37,427 bases of DNA from IMG/VR virus record IMGVR_UViG_3300033145_000996, positions 1 through 37,427 of that record; one strand, given 5' to 3'. This stretch comes from a virus. The position numbers were made by a program, and so were the translations under genes. Each line of letters opens with the position of its first letter. Position 1 is the stretch's first letter. The notes below the pieces were generated by a model. It saw nothing but the letters and a program-made list of their open reading frames with translations, did not search any database and was not told the DNA's origin. This document shows, piece after piece, positions 22,232 to 30,849 of the stretch.

Positions 22232-24922
22232 TTATGCTCCGCTTGTTACAACAGCAGTTGCAACCATTGGTTCGTAGCGGATGTAAAATACAACTTCATC
22301 ATCAGCATCACCATTTGCGCTGAGGTTCATCTCTATTACGCCCGCAGGTGCGATAAACTGCATATCTGGTGCGACAGCACCACCGGCTGTAACCGGAGTC
22401 ATTGCACCGCCAAACGTAGCATTGCAGTACCAAATCGTCCCAGCAGCGTCGGCAGTTGTATCAACCGCCGAAGTAATATCTACCTGTGAAGCACCAGGGC
22501 TTGTGGGAGTCATAGCGAATTTCATATTGATAGTAGCTGTCTTTATCGTGTTGGTAACTACACCAATCAATGAAAGAACCCTAACCGGCCCGTTGGCTAC
22601 GGTAAAGATGGTCGTATTGCCGGAAGCGGCAGACAAGTTTGTCTTGGTGAAAGTCGCAGAACGAGCTTGCTGCTGGAGTAAATCTTCCAAACGCTCAAGG
22701 TTAGAACCATCATCATCGGCAGTAATGTCCGAAGTATCAGCACTCAAAGGAATACGGATTGCCTGCTGGTCAAGAGCGTCAGTTCCCCAGTTGTTAAAAG
22801 CCTTTAGTGAACCTGGCTCATACATTGTGGAATAACTATCAGAATACAAATAGTTATTGGCCCACACACCAGTTGCAGCACCACTGCCATTGATACAATA
22901 CTTGGTAGTGAGCGTGTTGCTTAACGTGTTGTCCATAATGACCAGATTGAGCGGAACAGAAGTAGTCCAGTAGATGCAACCGAGCTGGGAATCGCCAAAG
23001 ACAGTATTACCAATTATCGTAGTATCCTGGATAGCCGTTTCTGAAAGGTCGATAAAACAATCGACATCGGCGGCCGTGGCAGAGGTATTGTAATATGTGC
23101 AATTCTTGACAGTTAGTTTGTCAGCCAAAGCGTCAACATCGATACATATTTCAAATTCCTCGTCACTGCCTTCAGCTACAACAAATGCACAATTCTCAAT
23201 CGTACAGCCGATACCGGCATCCTCTACCCGAAAAGCGTAGGTACATTTGTCAGCGCCCGCTTGTAATCGCAGGTTCTTAACCGCAATACCGGCATTGTCA
23301 AGGGTGATTTCGTCCGTAGCGTCATTCCAGGTCAGTAACGGTCGTGCATCGCCTTCGCCCATACCGATAAATGAAACATTGGCTATATTCAGAAGAAGGT
23401 CGCCTATCTCTTCATCGTGTCCGTCGGCAATAAAAACTACATCACCGGCAGAACAGGCAGCCTCAGCAAGAGCGACAGTAGCATAAGCATTTTCCATAGT
23501 CAGGCCAGAACCGTCGCCGGAAGTGCCACTGTCAACATAGCGAATCGTTCCTGCACAACCTAACATTGTAGGGTCGTTAAGATTCAATTCTTCAACTCTC
23601 CTAATGTAAATTTCATCACTGGCAGTTATCGCCTCTGAAGAGGAAACATTAAGAGTGAATGTTCCGGTTGCTGAATCATAATCGGTAATATCAATAGTTT
23701 CGCCTTCATAAGTACCGGCCGAAGAATTGTTGTAAAGCCAAACCAAAGACCAGCCGGTATTAAAGTAGTCATTGCCAAAACCAGATAAACCAAGACATAT
23801 TGCCTGTGTATCAGTACTGTTGGTCTGACATTCTCCCGTATAACCGGTATCGTCAAGAGCAGCTATCGAAGCCACTAAACTCGTTCCAGTATCGGTAAGA
23901 ATATCCCGAAGAAGGGTATCGTAGTTTATCGTCTCAGCATCTTCGGTCTGAATACAGATATTATCAGGTGAAACAAACATTGCATCGGCGACAATCGCAA
24001 AAGATGAGCCGTTGCCGTAGCATTTGTTGTTGATTATACTTCCAGTCGAAGCAGTCTCGAAGCCTATTGTCTTACCAGCACTGGTATCGTAATTGTGGAT
24101 TACGTTGTCATTAACTAACATCTCAGTTGAAGTCGCAGCAGTAGCCTTAATAACATAATCACTCCAGTCGCCATAGAAATGGTTGCCGGATATAACTGTC
24201 TCGTCGGAAGCACCTTCGATAACTATCGCAGAAGAACTTGTGCCGCCAGTTGCACCAATAAAACTGTTACCGACAATAGTCAGCCTATGAGCGGCAGTAG
24301 TAACATTGACCATTATCAAAAGCTCCTCGTTGCTGGAATTTTCCCTAAACTGACAACCGAGAATTCTTAAACCATCACCAGTTGCAGCTACGTCAAAACC
24401 ATAAGTCGAACCTGTAGCAAATTCACCCAGAAAGCGAATGTTGTAAACCGTTACATCAGGTGAACTTACTCCGACTTTAGATGCCTGCGCAGTTAGGGAA
24501 ATCTCCGGCATTTCATCGCCTGGACCGAATCCGATAATAGTCATACCTGGACAATCAAGGTCTAAAGCAGATGCGGTTGCAATATTTTCAGCGTGAGCCT
24601 GGGCGACAAAAACAAAGTCGCCAGCGTTATCCGTGCATAGGTCAATGCCTTCCTGCAAGGTATCTTTGGCAGTTGACCAACTTGTTCCCGCACCTTCTGA
24701 TGATACGGCGGAATCAACGTAATAAATTGTGCCAGTTCCTTTTCCAGTAATGCCTAATTCCGCTTCGACCTCAACCATAAACCGTCTGACAGGATCGTCG
24801 GTAGCATTAGTCCTGACAAATTGCAGGTTCTTCTTATAGTTATCAGCCCCGTAGGTAAGACCATAAGTTGCGTTCGCCATAAACAGGGTCAATAACAAAA
24901 CTAACAAAATCTTCTTTTTCAT
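22232..24922 (-). CDS. Secreted-type double beta-helix protein with C-terminal beta-sandwich
   Basis: The 896-residue protein starts behind AAGGATAT. MKKKILLVLLLTLFMANATYG reads as a signal peptide. Two homologous beta-helix modules follow. The first begins near residue 60 (GTIYYVDSAVSSEGAGTSW) and the second near 460 (GTIRYVDSGTSGDGSGLTM). Each goes on to a VFVAxxHxE or VFIADGHDEE phrase, then IGFGPGDEMPEI or IGMGEGDARPLL. The last 120 residues are a beta-sandwich (TTIFTVANGPVRVLSLIGVV ... DDEVVFYIRYEPM). It follows the cement gene, so a capsid or tail decoration is plausible. Confidence 0.6.
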   Translation of the reverse strand: MKKKILLVLLLTLFMANATYGLTYGADNYKKNLQFVRTNATDDPVRRFMVEVEAELGITGKGTGTIYYVDSAVSSEGAGTSWSTAKDTLQEGIDLCTDNAGDFVFVAQAHAENIATASALDLDCPGMTIIGFGPGDEMPEISLTAQASKVGVSSPDVTVYNIRFLGEFATGSTYGFDVAATGDGLRILGCQFRENSSNEELLIMVNVTTAAHRLTIVGNSFIGATGGTSSSAIVIEGASDETVISGNHFYGDWSDYVIKATAATSTEMLVNDNVIHNYDTSAGKTIGFETASTGSIINNKCYGNGSSFAIVADAMFVSPDNICIQTEDAETINYDTLLRDILTDTGTSLVASIAALDDTGYTGECQTNSTDTQAICLGLSGFGNDYFNTGWSLVWLYNNSSAGTYEGETIDITDYDSATGTFTLNVSSSEAITASDEIYIRRVEELNLNDPTMLGCAGTIRYVDSGTSGDGSGLTMENAYATVALAEAACSAGDVVFIADGHDEEIGDLLLNIANVSFIGMGEGDARPLLTWNDATDEITLDNAGIAVKNLRLQAGADKCTYAFRVEDAGIGCTIENCAFVVAEGSDEEFEICIDVDALADKLTVKNCTYYNTSATAADVDCFIDLSETAIQDTTIIGNTVFGDSQLGCIYWTTSVPLNLVIMDNTLSNTLTTKYCINGSGAATGVWANNYLYSDSYSTMYEPGSLKAFNNWGTDALDQQAIRIPLSADTSDITADDDGSNLERLEDLLQQQARSATFTKTNLSAASGNTTIFTVANGPVRVLSLIGVVTNTIKTATINMKFAMTPTSPGASQVDITSAVDTTADAAGTIWYCNATFGGAMTPVTAGGAVAPDMQFIAPAGVIEMNLSANGDADDEVVFYIRYEPMVATAVVTSGA

Positions 24923-24944
24923 TTTCTATATCCTTAAAATATTG

Positions 24945-24985
24945 GGAATGACCGGCAGAAAGGGTAAAAGAACCGGCCACTCCCT
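24945..24985 (-). terminator. Strong hairpin between cement and beta-helix genes, possible attenuator
   Basis: Bases 24974-24985 and 24945-24956 form a 12-bp stem when read on the minus strand, with two G-U pairs; on the plus strand these would be C-A mismatches. The loop is 17 bases. Only a weak AATATTTT follows, so it is better seen as a partial terminator or mRNA-processing hairpin that lowers expression downstream of the capsid genes. Confidence 0.5.
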
Positions 24986-24992
24986 GTAAATA

Positions 24993-25481
24993 TTAACTCG
25001 GCACTCCGACATTGGAGCGCGTAACCTGAACGTTATCCTTCGTTCTCGGCTTACTCGGTGACATTGCAGCATTGATACTTACCGTCGCCGTTCCATTACC
25101 ATCAGCCAGCGTTGAAATAAGACCAAGATACCGATATGTAGCATCGGCAACTTCTGCAATCTGCATCCCAAGCTCACAACGGGCAATGTTGCGGTCAGCC
25201 GCAGCAATACGAGGGTCGGCAGCCGTATTAACGATAACGATACGACAGACACTTCGCACAAGGGTATCCAGTGTCGCCGTAGATGAGACAACAAGGTCAA
25301 ATTGATAAGTTGAACTTGTCCCCGCCGAACCACCTATGGCCGTCTCGCAAACAATACTGAGCCACATATCACCGAAACCCACATCGGCTATTGTGCCTAA
25401 ATCAATAACGTTTTCGCTATCAGTTGCACCATTAGTTAAATCTTGTGCTGTTGAAAGCGAACCTAAAGCCTCTAAAATCAT
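24993..25481 (-). CDS. Capsid cement protein (Bbp16-like)
   Basis: This 162-residue beta-rich protein opens MILEALGSLSTAQDLTNGATDSENVIDLGT, closely following the start style of Bbp16-type cement proteins ('MILDAL...saqa.t..a.s.nviDlg'). It lies directly downstream of the major capsid gene, as in Bordetella phage BPP-1. The middle has the expected strand FDLVVSSTATLDTLV. Cement proteins bind the outer capsid surface and stabilise it. AAGGAG precedes the ATG at a good distance. Confidence 0.65.
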   Translation of the reverse strand: MILEALGSLSTAQDLTNGATDSENVIDLGTIADVGFGDMWLSIVCETAIGGSAGTSSTYQFDLVVSSTATLDTLVRSVCRIVIVNTAADPRIAAADRNIARCELGMQIAEVADATYRYLGLISTLADGNGTATVSINAAMSPSKPRTKDNVQVTRSNVGVPS

Positions 25482-25505
25482 TTTATATCTCCTTAAAATT
25501 TGTTT

Positions 25506-26543
25506 TTAAGCTGTTACTTGGGTTTCTCCGCTTGATACGGCCTTGTTAAGAGCATCGAGTCTGCGGATTATTACATTCGGGCCAATCATCGGAAGAACCG
25601 TCTGGTAAATGTTCTTATCCGACATAAAGACCTTTAATTTATCATTCGCACCCAAAACTAACTGGGTATAAAGGTCTGCATCGCAATAGAGCATCCACAT
25701 CTTGCTGCTTGACAGGTTGTGCTTGAGAGATGCACGAATGACGTTGTTAATCAAATCTGCGCCAGGGGTATCGGTCGAGCCGCAGGGCACATTGGCTATT
25801 CTCTTGACTGCCCTCTGGTCTCTGATGCAGATACCCGCCTGAAGCATATATTCGTGGATAATATCCCACCGGCCTTCGGCGGCATCCAGTGAAGCGGGAT
25901 TAGAGGCCGACCCAAAATCCTGAACGAATACCTCGCCTTTATCCTCTAACGAAACCCCTAAAGTCGGGTGATTAGGATTGTAGATAAGGTGGACTGTAGT
26001 AACGCCAGGCTGCATAAGCCAGGCGCTACGGAGGTCATCACCCGTCCCGCCAACGTCGTAGCAAAACTCACTGTCGATAGCGTTCCACGGCGCTCTCTTC
26101 ATTAAGCCGACAATAGAGTTCTGCTTCGGAGTAGTCTGGCCTTCGAGGAGAAGATTTGCCCAGGCCTGGGTATTGCCCTCAAGATGGTTCCTGTCCTCAT
26201 CGGCGACGAGTGCCTGTGAAACGTCCGCACCTTCAGTGGTAAGAACATCCTTCGGCGACTGCCACCTGTCCCTGATAGTTGCCAACGCCTCTACGAACGG
26301 CGTTCGCTGTGACTTGCTCGAACCCCACGTATCACCGATATTGACTAATGAACCGGAAGGAAGTGCGCTTAATCTCACTCCCTGATGGAATAAACCACCA
26401 TTCGAGGGAAGGGCATCCAGGTCGGCAAGAAGGTCACAAACCTCGGTGAGTGTGTTAGTGACATCTACCATCCCCCCATCTGGTGCTTTTAACTTTTGTA
26501 CATCGAACAGATTTGCTCTGTTAGCTAATGCAAGCGTGCTCAT
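25506..26543 (-). CDS. Major capsid protein (BPP-1/epsilon15-type, HK97 fold)
   Basis: I chose the ATG at 26543 (345 residues, MSTLALANRANLFDVQKLKAPDG) because AGGAG lies 7 bases upstream; the open frame continues upstream through non-protein-like leader sequence. Length, position between scaffold and Bbp16-like genes, and phrases such as IRDQRAVKRIANVPC, MLYCDADLYTQL and VFMSDKNIYQTVLPMIGPNVIIRRLDAL fit the BPP-1/epsilon15 capsid family. There is no signal peptide. An unusually long hairpin-rich leader precedes it. Confidence 0.75.
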   Translation of the reverse strand: MSTLALANRANLFDVQKLKAPDGGMVDVTNTLTEVCDLLADLDALPSNGGLFHQGVRLSALPSGSLVNIGDTWGSSKSQRTPFVEALATIRDRWQSPKDVLTTEGADVSQALVADEDRNHLEGNTQAWANLLLEGQTTPKQNSIVGLMKRAPWNAIDSEFCYDVGGTGDDLRSAWLMQPGVTTVHLIYNPNHPTLGVSLEDKGEVFVQDFGSASNPASLDAAEGRWDIIHEYMLQAGICIRDQRAVKRIANVPCGSTDTPGADLINNVIRASLKHNLSSSKMWMLYCDADLYTQLVLGANDKLKVFMSDKNIYQTVLPMIGPNVIIRRLDALNKAVSSGETQVTA

Positions 26544-26588
26544 TGAAATTCTCCTAAAATAATTTTCAGTTTTAACTATTTTTCGGAG

Positions 26589-26685
26589 AAGGTGTCTCTT
26601 GCGAGGCTTCACCTTGTGTTTTCGGGCTACACATAAAGCCCACCGTCTTTCCGGTTGCCACAAGGCCCAACACGCTTGTGTTAGG
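26589..26685 (-). promoter_or_regulatory. Structured leader of the major capsid mRNA
   Basis: The 181 bases between the scaffold-like and capsid genes hold four hairpins: 26589-26594/26610-26615 with an inner CTC-GCAA-GAG tetraloop stem, 26624-26628/26637-26641, 26642-26645/26652-26655, and 26666-26673/26678-26685. The last contains a T-G pair that forms only in the minus-strand RNA. No T-run follows the last stem, so mRNA stabilisation or processing before the most abundant product is likelier than termination. Confidence 0.5.
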
Positions 26686-26724
26686 GTATCTCAATTTTTA
26701 TTTGAGAAAGAGCAGTATCTGCTT

Positions 26725-27510
26725 TTACGCAGGTGCTTTTTTCCAGCCCAAAGCCTTACCAGTTTTTGAATCTGCTGGGTCTGGCTTGGTTTCTATTACT
26801 TCCGCAGTGCCTCCACCGCTTTCAGTCGAACCTTCGGCGGCAAGAGGCGATAACAAGGTTATCATAGTTTTGGCCATAGTAAAGTTTTTAGTCAGCATAC
26901 TACTTGCCATTGTATCGCCGACCTCTTCAAATTCTTCAGTAGTCAATCCGGCATTGTTCTGAATGGCTCGGCGCAATAGCTCTGAAAGCTCCTTGACCTT
27001 ATCGGCGTTGCCATAATGAGCAACCAGTGCTTTATTGGTCTTTTCGGCGGCATCTTTGGCCTGCACCGCCGCTCTGGCCGACTGTGCCTCAATTGCGTAT
27101 TTGGTCAGCGCACCGTTATATAACTCGATAATGTCCTTCACTACTGATTTCGGCCATTTCTTTTCAACCGCCGTTTTCTTGAGCATACCGGCGATGTTAT
27201 CATCGACTACACCGCCTTCGGCCATACCGGCCTTAAAGTCTATGTCGGCTAATGCCTCTACGCTCTCGGCATGCTCGATACCAAGCACCTTGTTAGCCTG
27301 CGTCCTGAAACTGTTTCTCGCCTCATCATCAGGCAGTTTGTCAAGCGATTCGGGTATCTTAAAGGGCTTGCCGACCTCCTTCATAGCATTGAAGCCGCCA
27401 ATTAAGGCAGCCTCTTTGCTATCGTATTTGCCCATAGCTGTCTTAAATGCCTCTTGGGACTCTAACGTCCCTAACGATTCGTGTTCAAATTCGTCTGTCC
27501 AATGTTCCAT
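26725..27510 (-). CDS. Capsid scaffolding-like protein
   Basis: This 261-residue acidic, helical protein starts behind AAAGGAC and sits just before the major capsid gene, the usual scaffold position. It has alternating charged helices, an Ala/Gln-rich coiled coil at about 140-180 and a Gly/Ser/Pro linker ending in a basic GWKKAPA tail. A basic C-terminus often contacts the capsid protein in scaffolds. No protease signature is visible. The role is inferred from position and composition. Confidence 0.65.
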   Translation of the reverse strand: MEHWTDEFEHESLGTLESQEAFKTAMGKYDSKEAALIGGFNAMKEVGKPFKIPESLDKLPDDEARNSFRTQANKVLGIEHAESVEALADIDFKAGMAEGGVVDDNIAGMLKKTAVEKKWPKSVVKDIIELYNGALTKYAIEAQSARAAVQAKDAAEKTNKALVAHYGNADKVKELSELLRRAIQNNAGLTTEEFEEVGDTMASSMLTKNFTMAKTMITLLSPLAAEGSTESGGGTAEVIETKPDPADSKTGKALGWKKAPA

Positions 27511-27522
27511 AATTTGTCCTTT

Positions 27523-28047
27523 CTATTTCCAATAATCAACGGTTATGAAAGTTGTCAGGTTCTCTTTCTTGTCCGGCACACAATCCCGCTCTAAAGTTAT
27601 TTTCCGAATATCTTCGGGCTTAATTTTGTTCTTGCGGCAGAACATCCACAGTAAAGACTCATCGTAATCCGACCGGCGAACGTTCTGCGCCCGCATTACA
27701 CTTATAGTTGTAGTTGTCTTTATCACAGCAGGCTCACCTTTTGGCTTGTCAGCAACTATCCTGTATTTCGGTCTTGGTTTTTTCGGAGCAGGTTGGGGCG
27801 TAGCCTGCGGTTTCAGCCGGTTGCAGGCCATTTCAAGGTCTGTCGGGTCGGTATAAGTGGATATCTGCTCATCGGTGAAGCCTATGTTCTTTGCTCGCTC
27901 AATAAGTGCTTCAGGCAAGATGGCCTTTGGCTCTGGCAACTTTTCTTTCAGCAAGTCCCACAAAACATCGTATTTCGCCTGTGGGTCAAACTCAATACCC
28001 TTAATCTTGAGTTCGGCGATAACTGAATCTTTTGTCTGCCGTGCCAT
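27523..28047 (-). CDS. SAP/HeH-like small phage protein
   Basis: The 174-residue protein starts behind AAAGGAT. Its N-terminus (DSVIAELKIKGIEFDPQAKYDVLWDLL) has the helix-extended-helix pattern of SAP/HeH nucleic-acid-binding motifs common in phage head genes. A Pro/Lys linker (about 78-95, PQPAPKKPRPKYR) leads to an alpha/beta C-terminal domain ending TTFITVDYWK. It lies between portal-side small genes and the scaffold. It may be a head-completion or accessory protein. Not recognised further. Confidence 0.5.
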   Translation of the reverse strand: MARQTKDSVIAELKIKGIEFDPQAKYDVLWDLLKEKLPEPKAILPEALIERAKNIGFTDEQISTYTDPTDLEMACNRLKPQATPQPAPKKPRPKYRIVADKPKGEPAVIKTTTTISVMRAQNVRRSDYDESLLWMFCRKNKIKPEDIRKITLERDCVPDKKENLTTFITVDYWK

Positions 28048-28049
28048 AC

Positions 28050-28328
28050 TTATCCTTTCTTTTGAGCGATATTCAAAACTTGATTGGCTACCCTGAACAG
28101 AAACCGCTTCCGCTTATCCTGCTGATACAATACTATCCCTGCAAGGTTCCTGAGAAAGCTCTGTTCACTACCAGAGACTATCAGCAAAACCTCAGCAAGA
28201 ATGTCATTGTGCAGGGCTGTGTCTTCGGGCGTCTCGATTCTGGTGAATAACTTGCCTAACCGATAGGCAAGAAAATCCCTGCCAGCAGACCTGTATGCCC
28301 TTGCTAATCCTTTGCCAGTTTCACTCAT
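28050..28328 (-). CDS. Small helical phage protein, unknown
   Basis: A 92-residue basic, helical protein (MSETGKGLARAYRSAGRDFLAYRLGKL ...) overlaps the upstream gene as ATGA. It belongs to a tightly coupled run of very small genes between portal and scaffold. No motif is recognised. Confidence 0.55.
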   Translation of the reverse strand: MSETGKGLARAYRSAGRDFLAYRLGKLFTRIETPEDTALHNDILAEVLLIVSGSEQSFLRNLAGIVLYQQDKRKRFLFRVANQVLNIAQKKG

Positions 28329-28525
28329 CCGTGCACTCCCCTTTCAATATGCTCTTTCATTGAGTTTTGTAATCGTTCCTGTTCACGAGCCAACAACATA
28401 ATTGAATAAAGCACATCATTCATAGTAATATCTTTTTCCACGCACTTGTCACAAAAAGCCCGTGCTTGTTCTGACGACATATTACCAAATCTACTCTCAT
28501 CGATTGCTTGAATAAATTCAGTCAT
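28325..28525 (-). CDS. Small acidic helical protein, unknown
   Basis: A 66-residue protein contains SSEQARAFCDKCVEKDITMNDVL, a helix-turn-helix-like charged segment with a CxxC pair. It overlaps the gene on each side by 4 to 8 bases. No family is recognised. Confidence 0.5.
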   Translation of the reverse strand: MTEFIQAIDESRFGNMSSEQARAFCDKCVEKDITMNDVLYSIMLLAREQERLQNSMKEHIERGVHG

Positions 28526-28676
28526 TTCTTAATCTCCCTTTCTCATCAACAATACGATCAGAAGGCATCACGTTGCAAATGCGTTTTATAGCATCCTGGT
28601 CTTCTGCAATAAGACCGTTGGCTTCCAAATATCTTCCCAATGACCCAATATCTCGAATCAGTTCTTCTGTTATCAT
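28518..28676 (-). CDS. Small phage protein, unknown
   Basis: A 52-residue frame (MITEELIRDIGSLGRYLEAN ... GRLRND) starts immediately after the upstream TAA (28679-28677), and its last 8 bases overlap the next start. There is no separate ribosome-binding site, so it is probably translated by re-initiation. The helical N-terminus is amphipathic. Confidence 0.5.
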   Translation of the reverse strand: MITEELIRDIGSLGRYLEANGLIAEDQDAIKRICNVMPSDRIVDEKGRLRND

Positions 28677-28958
28677 TTATACGATTAACCCATTATTGTC
28701 TGGTATAAACAATCCAGGCCGCAAAACAGCTTTCAAAATAAGAGTATTGTCAGTAGTGTTTAACTGAACCTTTACGCCTGCGGCCGGAGGCACCTGCTTT
28801 AATTCATCGGCTCTAAAAGTAATTTCACCACCCCTGCCAGCAACTATTTTCCATAAAAGAGCGTTTATTATATGCTGAGCGCTGTTCTTGCCGAAACGAG
28901 CCTTAATCTCTCGCTCCAACTGCCTTCTTTTGGCTCTTGTATCTGTCTGTGCTATCAT
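28677..28958 (-). CDS. Small phage protein, unknown
   Basis: The 93-residue protein has a basic helical N-terminus (RAKRRQLEREIKARFGKNSAQHIINALLWKI) and a beta C-terminus (ITFRADELKQVPPAAGVKVQLN). The pattern suggests a compact two-part domain. Its start overlaps the region after the 27-codon gene. No known family. Confidence 0.5.
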   Translation of the reverse strand: MIAQTDTRAKRRQLEREIKARFGKNSAQHIINALLWKIVAGRGGEITFRADELKQVPPAAGVKVQLNTTDNTLILKAVLRPGLFIPDNNGLIV

Positions 28959-29042
28959 TTAGCTGCTCCTAATCTTATTGTCATACGCACCTTTTATAAG
29001 TTTCGGGTCTCTATAAAACAATACTCTTTTTGGCTTTTCCAT
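28959..29042 (-). CDS. Tiny basic protein, 27 residues
   Basis: The frame MEKPKRVLFYRDPKLIKGAY ... RSS starts 3 bases behind AGGA (GGGACAGGATA-ATG) just after the portal stop and ends where the 93-residue gene begins. Good spacing and coupling support translation. Its brevity keeps confidence moderate. Confidence 0.4.
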   Translation of the reverse strand: MEKPKRVLFYRDPKLIKGAYDNKIRSS

Positions 29043-29056
29043 TATCCTGTCCCTTT

Positions 29057-30849
29057 CTAACCTTCTGCTCCTGCCAACGAACCTAATACACTATCCGGCT
29101 CGACTGAACCGGAAACGTCCTTGCTTGCCTTGGCCGCCTCAATCGTATTCTCGAACTGCTGCTGTTGCTGCCTCTGCTGGTTGATTATGGCAATTGCCTC
29201 CTCATACTCATCCTTCGGCACGATGTTCTTCTGCGGAAAGTCAACCGCCTCCAGTATGTCCTCTAATGTATCATATTCCCTGATTGCCATAGCAAGGTCA
29301 GGATATAATTGTATCAAGCCGGAAATTGCTGTAATCCCAGATTGTATCGGCTCTAATGCCTGATTCCTCTTCTGCGCCTGAGCTAATGCGCCTATGAAGA
29401 CCGGCATAATCCCAATACTGTCAACAGGCTCTTTGGCGTTGGATACTACAATGTCAGTAATCTCACCTAACCGCTCGCGGTTAAAAGGCCCACGACCGGC
29501 AGCCCACTCAATACTAATCATCCGCTCGTCACAGCTTTCGAGATACCTCGAATGGGTCTCGATAGCAGGACTTAATAATGTAGATTTCTCACCTGCCATC
29601 TGCCAGATTTGCGTAGCCGTTACAGGCTGTTTGTTCATTCGTATAAGGTCAGTGAACATCTGGAACCGGTCAACGTAAAACCATCGCTTCAAAGCATCTT
29701 CGTATAAATCAGATAACTCTTTGCTCAACTGGACGTCACCAATAAGGTCCAATTGCTTAGGCGGCCGGTCATATTCGGCAGCAGTTACTAACATCTCCCC
29801 TTCAGCGGATAATGCTAATCTATTCTTCATTGTGTTTAAGGCAAATACCGGCATCCGATTCCTTAACTGAATGTTCTCAAGATAGTTCTTCTGAACCTGC
29901 TGCAAACCCATACAGTCCCAAATCGCATAAAAGGAAGGTGTCCGGCTAACGGTCTCCCAGGGCTTCTTATCGAAGTCCCAGGTAGCGAAGGGTCGGGAAA
30001 AATAGCCTATGTTCTCATTCAATGGGGTATTCTTCTTTTCGTCGTCCGATTCAGTGATTTCAAGGAAATATACAGAATACCAGGTCCACTGGCCTTTGGG
30101 CTTGTCCCAGCCATTCCAAATCGGGTCAGTAGCCCTGAAAACCGCCCTGTAAACGGTAAATACATCGTTCAACTTGCCTGATTTAAGGGCGTTATTGACC
30201 TCCTTACTCAACTTTTTCGTGCGTTTCGTTCCCTTATCGTCGTCCTGGCCTATGAATGTGTCGAATATCTGCTTCGCCGTCCAGGTCTTGTCCTGAATGA
30301 TAACACCCTCAATCTGGTTGAACTTGTCGTAATACGACCGGACGTTGGTATAATGCTGCGGCTGCCACATTGTCCTGCCACTTACAATATCCTCCTCACC
30401 GAACATTACCGGCCCGCCCGTGGTTATACCATCCAACGTAAACTGCGGCTGGACGTCGTAAAAGTTAGACCTGTGATAAACGCTTGCCATATGTTCTTTT
30501 ATGTCTTGAGTCCACAAATCAAGCTCATCCACGCCCCTTAACTCAAACTGCCTCATCTGGTATCTTATCCAGACTATGCTCTTCGAGACTGATAAACCCT
30601 GAAAGCCCGTTGCCATAACCCTCGAATACCACGCACCTGAGCCGTTATAGATGTCCTGACCTAACAGCCCATTCTTATCGTCCGTCTCTAATAGCTCATC
30701 CGGCCGGAAAAGGGCGTTGATAGTATGGCGATTATTGTTGACCTTCGCATAGTCAGCCTCTGGCTCTTTCCAGCGGTCGAGTATTCGTTCGTATAATGTC
30801 TTCAGCGGTCGAGTATTCGTTCGTATAATGTCTTCTTGTCCCAGTTCAT
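29057..30849 (-). CDS. Portal (head-to-tail connector) gene, frame broken near 5' end
   Basis: The main frame encodes a podovirus portal of the BPP-1/T7 type: LYERILDRWKEPEADYAKV, then IYNGSGAWYSRVMATGFQGLS, then FRATDPIWNGW and MFTDLIRMNKQPVTATQIWQMA. The portal forms the ring through which DNA passes. The natural start is the ATG at 30849-30847 behind AAGGAG (MNWDKKTLYERILDR), but an exact 32-bp tandem duplication (30771-30834) makes that frame stop at TGA 30804-30802. The remaining frame opens to 30883 only through terminator sequence. Removing one 32-bp copy gives 1761 bases, an intact 586-residue protein. Confidence 0.8.
30771..30834. repeat. Exact 32-bp tandem duplication in the portal gene
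   Basis: Bases 30771-30802 and 30803-30834 are identical. As 32 is not a multiple of 3, the second copy is read in another frame (DIIRTNTRPL versus TLYERILDR). It separates the native portal start from the rest of the gene. Confidence 0.9.

Noticed and set aside
8544-24922. Diversity-generating retroelement, as in phage BPP-1 whose capsid genes are similar
   Set aside because: No reverse transcriptase and no template/variable repeat pair with adenine differences was seen near any tail gene.
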